Source of the DNA: Zopfochytrium polystomum
Taxonomy: Eukaryota > Chytridiomycota > Chytridiomycetes > Chytridiales > Chytridiaceae
Direction of reading: 5' to 3'
DNA length: 21,576 nt
Assembly: GCA_025765615.1 (NCBI GenBank)
Contig: JAIVFJ010000585.1
Location: 1-21,576 of the forward strand
This document shows, piece by piece, positions 16,887-21,576 of the stretch (positions within the stretch are counted from its first letter, which is position 1; each line of letters opens with the position of its first letter). The position numbers and the translations under genes are program-made. The notes beneath the pieces were generated by a model that saw only the letters and a list, made by a program, of their open reading frames with translations, did no database searches and was not told the origin of the DNA.

Positions 16887-18620
16887 CTAAGGATAGCACG
16901 GGGACAATTTCGTGAACTCTACCAAACGCTCAAAGCATACACTGTGCTTGAGCCGGAGGAAGTCACAGCATATCCAACAGAAAGGATCCACCAGCGGGAC
17001 TTACCCGCCACTCCCTGCTTCGCATAAAGAGGCCATGCGTTCTCCTTTTGCAAAGTATTGGAAGGCAGCTCAACTCTCAGAGATCAATTCGATCACGTCA
17101 AAGCATGTCTGGGACTTAGTGGCTCGACCTAAAGGGCGTAAGATACTCAAGCCCAAATGGGTTTTGCCTACAAGTTTGACAGTGAAGGGTACCTTGAACG
17201 CTTCAAGGCTCGCCTTGTTGGTCGGGTTACACTCAGATCTTGGTCAGGACTACAATGAGACCTTCTCCCCTGTCGTCCGCAGCTCCTCCATAAGGGCCAA
17301 TCCTTGCTATCGTCGTTGCTGTTTGACCTCATACTTGCAGGCCTTGATGTCGAAACCGCATACTTGAACGCCAAACTGGACATTGAAAACTGCATGGAAC
17401 AACCAGAAGGCTTTGAGATACGTGGTGCAGACGGGATACTTCTTGTCTGTTTACTCAGGAAGAGGTCTGTAACGGACTGCACCAGTCTGGTCGACAGTGG
17501 TACCAAAACAATCCGCGACTTCCTAGTAGAAATTGGGATTTACGCAATTGAAGACTGACCACTGTGTCTTTGTTCAAAGGCACCCTGATGGAAAGGTCAA
17601 GACCATCATCACTCTATACGTAGATGACATCCTCATCTTCAGTCACACTGAGAAGAAGAATTGCCAAATTCTTTCTCTGATCAAATCAAAGTTCAAAATC
17701 CGCGAGGACCTCAACCCAAAAGTTGCTGTAGGCATCCAAGTTGAGAAAATCAAAGATGGAATCTTTATTGGACAGAAAAACTACACACAGCATGTCTTGA
17801 GGAAGCAAACTACTGGTGTGACGATGAAGGCTTACCTGTCAAAATCAAAGCAACTCCCATGTCCACGACATGGATGCACGATGTGGACTCTGGAAAACTT
17901 CCACAAAAGAGTCGTGAATACTTCCGAACGCACACTCATGCAACTTGCTTACCTGCAAACTTGACGCGCCCTGACATTGCGTATGCTGTGAATACACTTG
18001 CACAATACCAGTCCACTCCAACCCATTCAGATTCCCTTGCGCTTGACAGATTGCTGCGATATGTCCGCGCTACCTGGGATCATGGACTTTTTACCAAAAG
18101 GGAGACTCCCAGATGACATGCATCACCAATGCCAACGCTCCCAGAGGTAGAGAAAGCTGCGGGTATTTCTTACCCAGAGTGGGATGAACCACATGGCTAC
18201 GCTGATGCCAGCTATGCTGAAGAGGATGGACGCAAGTCGGTCAGGGCATGTGTTCATGCTTTGCGGGGGTGCTATTACATGGTACAGCAAGAAACAATCA
18301 GTTGTCGCTTTGTCCTCAACTGAGGCAGAATACTTCTCCCTTACTGAGGCCATCAAAGAGGCAATCTGGCTACGAATGCTCTTCCAGGAGCTGGGTATGG
18401 ATTTAAATAAGCCCACTACTGTTTATGAAGACAATTGTTCAACCATAGCTATTGCTATGAATCCAATACACCATGGCCGGGTCAAACACTTTGAACGTGA
18501 GGGTTGCATTTCATAAGGGACCCACTTGGAGAAAAGGAGGTTCAACTCATTCATTGCCCAACGGACAAGATGATTGCCGACCTTCTCACCAAAGCTCTTC
18601 CCGCAGCTTCAACATGCAAA
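16887..18620 (+). pseudogene. pol: C2 reverse transcriptase and RNase H, multiply frameshifted
   Basis: Recognisable pieces occur in changing frames: KHVWDLV...KILKPKWV (about 17100), DYNETFSPVVRSSSIRA (about 17250), GLDVETAYLNAKLDIE (about 17340), LYVDDILIF (YVDD codons 17617-17628), RPDIAYAVNTLAQY (about 17970), HGYADASYAEEDG (about 18200), SSTEAEYFSLTEAIKEA (about 18315), VYEDNCSTIA (about 18425) and IADLLTKALP (about 18575). At least six frame changes separate them, with stops between. The order RT then RNase H is correct, so the decay is by small indels and not rearrangement. No active enzyme is possible. Confidence 0.9.
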
Positions 18621-18733
18621 GCTTGCATCACTGATGGGAATTTGCAGTCTCGCCGACCTCCAAGGTGTAAGCGTGGTGCCCACGCTCAAATCAGCACAAC
18701 GCTTAGTCTAAAGGCTCTCTCTGGCTTCTCCAG

Positions 18734-18770
18734 CTACACTTGTGGGTCATGCAGGTTTTCACAAGTGTAG
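18734..18770. repeat. Perfect 11-bp stem-loop before the C2 3' LTR
   Basis: CTACACTTGTG (18734-18744) and CACAAGTGTAG (18760-18770) are exact inverted arms with a 15-nt loop, in the 3' untranslated region. Confidence 0.88.
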
Positions 18771-18771
18771 G

Positions 18772-18835
18772 GGAGTACATGGGTGGGTTTCGAGTCCCAC
18801 TGCTTGGCTGGCATTGTTGGACAGCCATGTACTCC
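18772..18835. repeat. Perfect 11-bp stem enclosing a branched structure
   Basis: GGAGTACATGG (18772-18782) pairs with CCATGTACTCC (18825-18835). Inside, GTGGG/CCCAC (18783-18787, 18796-18800) forms a hairpin with loop TTTCGAGT. TGGCTG/CAGCCA (18805-18810, 18822-18827) can form a second arm. It starts one base after the previous hairpin and ends 31 bp before the G-rich tract. Confidence 0.85.
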
Positions 18836-18866
18836 AGGAGAAACAGTTGCCCCCTCTCTTTCTATT

Positions 18867-18875
18867 GCGGGGGTG
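18867..18875 (+). other. Polypurine-like tract of C2
   Basis: TGCGGGGGTG abuts the 3' LTR start TGTTGAG. It is G-rich but interrupted by T and C, so it is a weaker tract than that of B. Confidence 0.55.
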
Positions 18876-18920
18876 TGTTGAGATTCGACCCACGGGGTAC
18901 ACTACGCCCGTTACTGATGA
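18876..18920 (+). repeat. C2 3' LTR, first 45 bp, interrupted by element D
   Basis: Identical to 11986-12030. The 5' LTR continues TCCCTTTGAG after CTGATGA, but here the LTR of D (TGAAAG) begins. GATGA (18916-18920) is the probable left target duplication of D. Confidence 0.92.
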
Positions 18921-19146
18921 TGAAAGAATTTGCTATGGTGGCTGATGATGGGTTGGGCTGCTGTGGTGTACACTACTGAAGGTGGTGGTGGGGGAGGTTG
19001 ATCTTGGATTCTGTCAGTCTTGTGTTTGTCTTTATACAAAACTGTTACAAGGACCATCACTTGCAAAATGCTGCAAGTCATCCTTGCAGAGCAGAAACTG
19101 GTCAAAGCTCCTGCACCTGCTTACACCAAAAGACCCAAAACTAACA
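18921..19146 (-). repeat. Element D 3' LTR (226 bp)
   Basis: It starts TGAAAGAATTTG and ends CTAACA on the plus strand, with TG/CA termini. It is clearly the same family as the 239-bp B LTR, with small deletions and substitutions in the first 60 bp. It keeps the 15-nt self-complementary motif (19034-19048) and the TATA-like string. Confidence 0.93.
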
Positions 19147-19157
19147 CTCCCCCCTAA
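19147..19157 (-). other. Polypurine tract of element D
   Basis: In element sense TTAGGGGGGAG directly precedes TGTTAG, as in B. Confidence 0.85.
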
Positions 19158-19243
19158 GCTGTGGGCAGGAGGCAAAGGCCGGCACGGAGGAAAACCTTAA
19201 GCCATAGTCAACTTAAGGAAACCGTACACCGGAGAAAGAAGAA

Positions 19244-20359
19244 TCACAAACAGGTATGACTGGCCATTGGATGGCAAGAAACAGAAAGGACAGACCACAC
19301 TAACAAAAATGGATGGGGGCACATATTGAACTTCAGAGGTAAAAGAAAATGAGTCGAAGTAATGAAAAAGAACAAAGAAGAAAACAGCTTCACAGATAAG
19401 AAAAAATGAATCAGAGGAAACAGACCAGTGCGACTCAGATGGTATTCACTGAGAGCAGCTGAGAGAGATTTTGTCATATAGTCTGCAGGCTGTTCTCCTC
19501 CAGCAATCCATTCAAGCCGTACTACCCCTTTGTTCCACAATTTCTTGAGTATAATGATACTTACCATGATATGTTTTGACCGATTGGTGTAAAGATCATC
19601 TAAACTGAGGTTGATCACACCGCTGTTGTCAGTGTAGATGACAAGTGGGGTTGGAGATGGAAGTTGAAGTGCTGAGTAGAGTTGGGATAGTGCCTTAAGT
19701 TCTCGTCCCAGTTCAGACACAGCTACATGGTCAGCTTCCTGCGGTGACAGCATGACAGTACTGCTCTGAAGAGATGTCCAACTAATAGCTGTTCCTCCAA
19801 ATAGAACATAGTAGCCAGACTGTGATTTCCCATCTGAGTGGACACCATGGGCAGCGTCGGAGTAACCGGCTATATCTGTGCAGTTGCGAGAATAGAATAA
19901 ACCATACTCACTATTACCATTGAGATATTGGAGAACCAGAATAAGGATCTTCATGTGTTGCTTGCTAGGATCCTTGCTGAAGGCACCAAGATATGAACTG
20001 GGCCAAGGTCTGGTCGCCTGTGTGTTGCAAGGTAGTTGATGCCGTCATGTATTGCCTGGTACAGTCTCTGATCTGCAGTTGCTTTGTCGATCCTGCGTGG
20101 CTGAAGATTGAGAGACAACTGGGAAGGCCAGTTACTGCAGTGCGGTTGTTGATAGGTTTGCATGGCACTGAATTAACTCCTTGCTATAGACTTTCTTGTG
20201 AAAGAAGATTCTGTCATGTTGATGTTCCAGCTGCATATTGAGGATGATTTTCATTGCTCCCATTTCGCAGAGTATGTAAAAAGATTAGGCAAGGCAATGG
20301 CAGAAGAAGTTTTTTTTTTTTTTTGCCAGAATCACCAAAAACAAATATTGTTAACTTAG
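19244..20359 (-). pseudogene. pol: Element D RNase H and end of RT, degenerate
   Basis: The RNase H part (19420-19954) reads well: AGYSDAAHGVHSDGKSQ, QEADHVAVSELGREL, YTDNSGVINLS, ADYMTKSLSAAL. The glutamate-tyrosine pair of B's EAEYVAV has become EADHVAV. The IMVKYHYIREL segment is altered by an indel. The B stop codon is lost through a small deletion near 19421, so the frame runs on to 19244. Upstream the RT thumb and connection are recognisable in shifted frames (NNRTAVTGLPS, YLATHRRPDL). Homology continues to about 20359, past a 15-base T run (20310-20324) next to the lost YVDD region. Confidence 0.85.
20310..20324. repeat. Poly-T run of 15
   Basis: It lies within decayed RT sequence of element D where B has GGTGATCTCC, so it is a local expansion or insertion and not a terminator with visible partners. 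Confidence 0.9.
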
Positions 20360-20690
20360 CTTGCGTTGTGGATGATGAGTTAATCTGACAATGGAGGATG
20401 CAGAAATCCCAGAAGTTGCACTTTCCTGTCAACTGTTTGATTTTGGTGGCTGTTCAACTCCAGCAGTCAGTGCTGTCAGGAACAGGGCAGGACAGGATAA
20501 GGCAAGAAGGAACTTTGAGAGTCTTCCTTGTCAAGACTCAAAGGAAGTTCCAGAAAGAGCAATTAGTAATACAATGATACCAATGATAACACGACAAGTC
20601 AGGAAAGCAAAGAAGGTTCCAGAAGGTTCCACAAGGTTCCATGAAGGAATGTTCGAGAAGGTTCCAGAGGTTTCCAGAGGGTGATTCATA
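20360..20690. other. Foreign segment in element D with two perfect heat-shock-element blocks
   Basis: Homology to B RT stops near 20359 (ACAAATATTGTTAACTTA) and resumes near 20690 (TCATAACAAGTGCGG). About 330 bp stand where B has about 170. The segment contains alternating GAA/TTC units at exact 5-bp spacing, 20612-20629 (extended by one imperfect and one perfect unit to 20639) and 20647-20664. It also has an inverted repeat GAGTCTT/AAGACTC near 20518-20538. No coding potential is evident. The source is unknown. Confidence 0.6.
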
Positions 20691-21010
20691 ACAAGTGCGG
20701 CGGTAATGACTGCTTGATGCAGATTTGGCATATATAAAATATGCTGTTGAGGATGTGTTGCTGATATCCACTGCGCCAGTGTCCAAGTTGATTCAGGCAG
20801 CCATTTCAGTGAGTTAACAAAGACTATTGATTAGGACAAGAGGTGGGTGAGTATTCTGAATAAATGCATGACACTAAGTGGGGCCCTTAGCCATGAGCAG
20901 TGCATAGAAGCACTCAATGCTGCTGTCTTCACAAAGTTTGACCTTGTAGCCCATTTGTTCCAGGTTTGTTGACATTTGTGGGTTGTTCAATAACTTCAAA
21001 AGCTGAAGGT
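20690..21010 (-). pseudogene. pol: Element D RT N-terminal part, degenerate
   Basis: Short matches to B in element sense: AFEVIEQPTNVN (about 20980), then a stop-ridden stretch matching KWVYKVKL to VVRINSL, then GAVDISN (about 20770). Numerous stops and indels occur. The proline-rich linker that precedes RT in A and B is missing. Confidence 0.75.
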
Positions 21011-21175
21011 AAGAAGTTTGTGGTGGATTCCAAATTTTAAAGTGTTATGTTTGTTTTGTGGTTGTAGAGAAATAGAATCTACTTGTGATGGTTTTAACTT
21101 AAGAAACTTTAGGGAAAATTAGTTCAGATTTTCTAAGATACCCTGCAACCAAAAGCTTAGAGAAAACTCTGCACA
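21011..21175. other. AT-rich segment between D RT and intron core
   Basis: It corresponds in position to the acceptor end of the intron and the proline-rich linker of B but shows no similarity to them. I see no gene or repeat in it. Confidence 0.5.
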
Positions 21176-21576
21176 GGTGAGCCTTCCGCACGATGCTGGT
21201 CTGGGCTCCCCCCGTACCCTATGAGGCGAGGCGACCACTCCCATAACAGCTTGCCCTCAACGCTTTCCCCTGCGTCTCGCCTGGCACATCAGAAGAATAA
21301 CTGTCTCCTGGTTGGTACTCCTTGCGGAATGGGCTCCCTGCTCAGGACTCCACCTCCTCTGACACAGGTCCAGGCCACACTAGCCTACCAAGCGGGGACT
21401 TCGGTGTTCGTGGGCATCGGTTGATTTCACATTGCCGGTCTGCCACATCGTCCGGCCTTCCACAGTCATGCCTATAGTGCTCCCAGTAAGGCCCACTGGG
21501 GGTGACGTTAATTGCAGTAGCACGGAATCCAACCGTCGTGCCGTCACCTCCAACACCAGAGCTGTACACGTTATCC
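21176..21576 (-). other. Element D pol intron core
   Basis: It matches the element B intron from 4425 upward (GGTGAGCCTTCCGCACGATG onward) with small indels, and continues to the window edge, where integrase should follow. D's intron core is closer to B's than A's is. Confidence 0.75.

Larger units (their letters stand above)
11986..18920 (+). mobile_element. Element C2: family-2 copia retrotransposon inserted in C1
   Basis: In order: 5' LTR from 11986, leader, a single gag-PR-IN frame from 13449, broken RT and RNase H to about 18620, hairpins, purine tract and the first 45 bp of the 3' LTR (18876-18920). Those 45 bp match 11986-12030 exactly. The upstream flank is GAAAC inside C1 integrase, the expected 5-bp target duplication. 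The 3' LTR is interrupted by element D, so its other end is outside the window. The frameshifts in RT make it non-autonomous. Confidence 0.9.
18921..21576 (-). mobile_element. Copia element D (family 1), decayed, runs out of the window
   Basis: In element orientation the window holds the 3' LTR (19146-18921), a polypurine tract, RNase H, remnants of RT, a foreign segment with heat-shock-like motifs, and intron sequence up to the window edge. It is collinear with B but has many indels and stops. Integrase, gag and the 5' LTR should lie to the right. Confidence 0.9.

Noticed and set aside
18783..18800. tRNA gene suggested by a T-arm-like hairpin
   Set aside because: The loop has 8 nt instead of 7, and I find no matching acceptor, D or anticodon arms upstream.
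20728..20744. TATATAAAA as a certain host promoter
   Set aside because: The stretch aligns with decayed RT sequence of B (GGGCACATCAAGCATGCTG), so it may be a chance product of decay. It is kept only as context for the heat-shock motifs.

Overview
The window is a eukaryotic, probably fungal, transposon nest with no host gene, rRNA, tRNA or CRISPR array that I can support. Nearly all of it is four Ty1/copia (Pseudoviridae-type) LTR retrotransposons of two families. A basidiomycete is my best guess: a CHHC-type gag zinc motif, spliceosomal intron signals with a TACTAAC-like branch site, and about 50% GC. The species cannot be read from the sequence.

Family 1 lies on the minus strand in three copies: A, B and D. 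A (1-2136 plus 8655-9904) is an old copy with RT/RNase H and integrase damaged by indels and a nonsense codon. B (2137-8654) is complete. It has 239-bp LTRs that look identical, a GTAGG target duplication, polypurine tract, primer-site region, open gag, and pol open in two exons. D (18921 to the window end) is badly decayed. Family 2 lies on the plus strand in two copies. C1 (9905-11985) is a truncated gag-PR-IN fragment. C2 (11986-18920) has a long 5' LTR, near-intact gag-PR-IN and a shattered RT/RNase H.

Layout: B sits inside an intron of A. A is cut at 9905 by a non-LTR junction to C1. C2 is inserted in C1 after GAAAC. D is inserted 45 bp into the 3' LTR of C2 after GATGA. The rest of C1, C2 and D should lie to the right of the window.

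The most interesting system is element B. Its expression appears to need two unusual steps. The first is a -1 ribosomal frameshift from gag to pol (heptamer GGATTTT, 6-nt spacer, GC-rich hairpin holding the gag stop). The second is removal of a phase-0 intron of about 498 bp that separates protease/integrase from RT/RNase H; A has the same intron. The 15 nt that start at the last base of its 5' LTR are an exact reverse complement of a stretch inside the LTR. That suggests self-priming (Tf1-like) or RNA cyclization (Ty1 CYC-like). Its protease motif is D-N-G instead of D-S/T-G. Other points are two perfect heat-shock-element blocks in foreign DNA within D, paired hairpins before the C2 3' LTR, and 17-bp and 20-bp tandem arrays in the C2 LTR.
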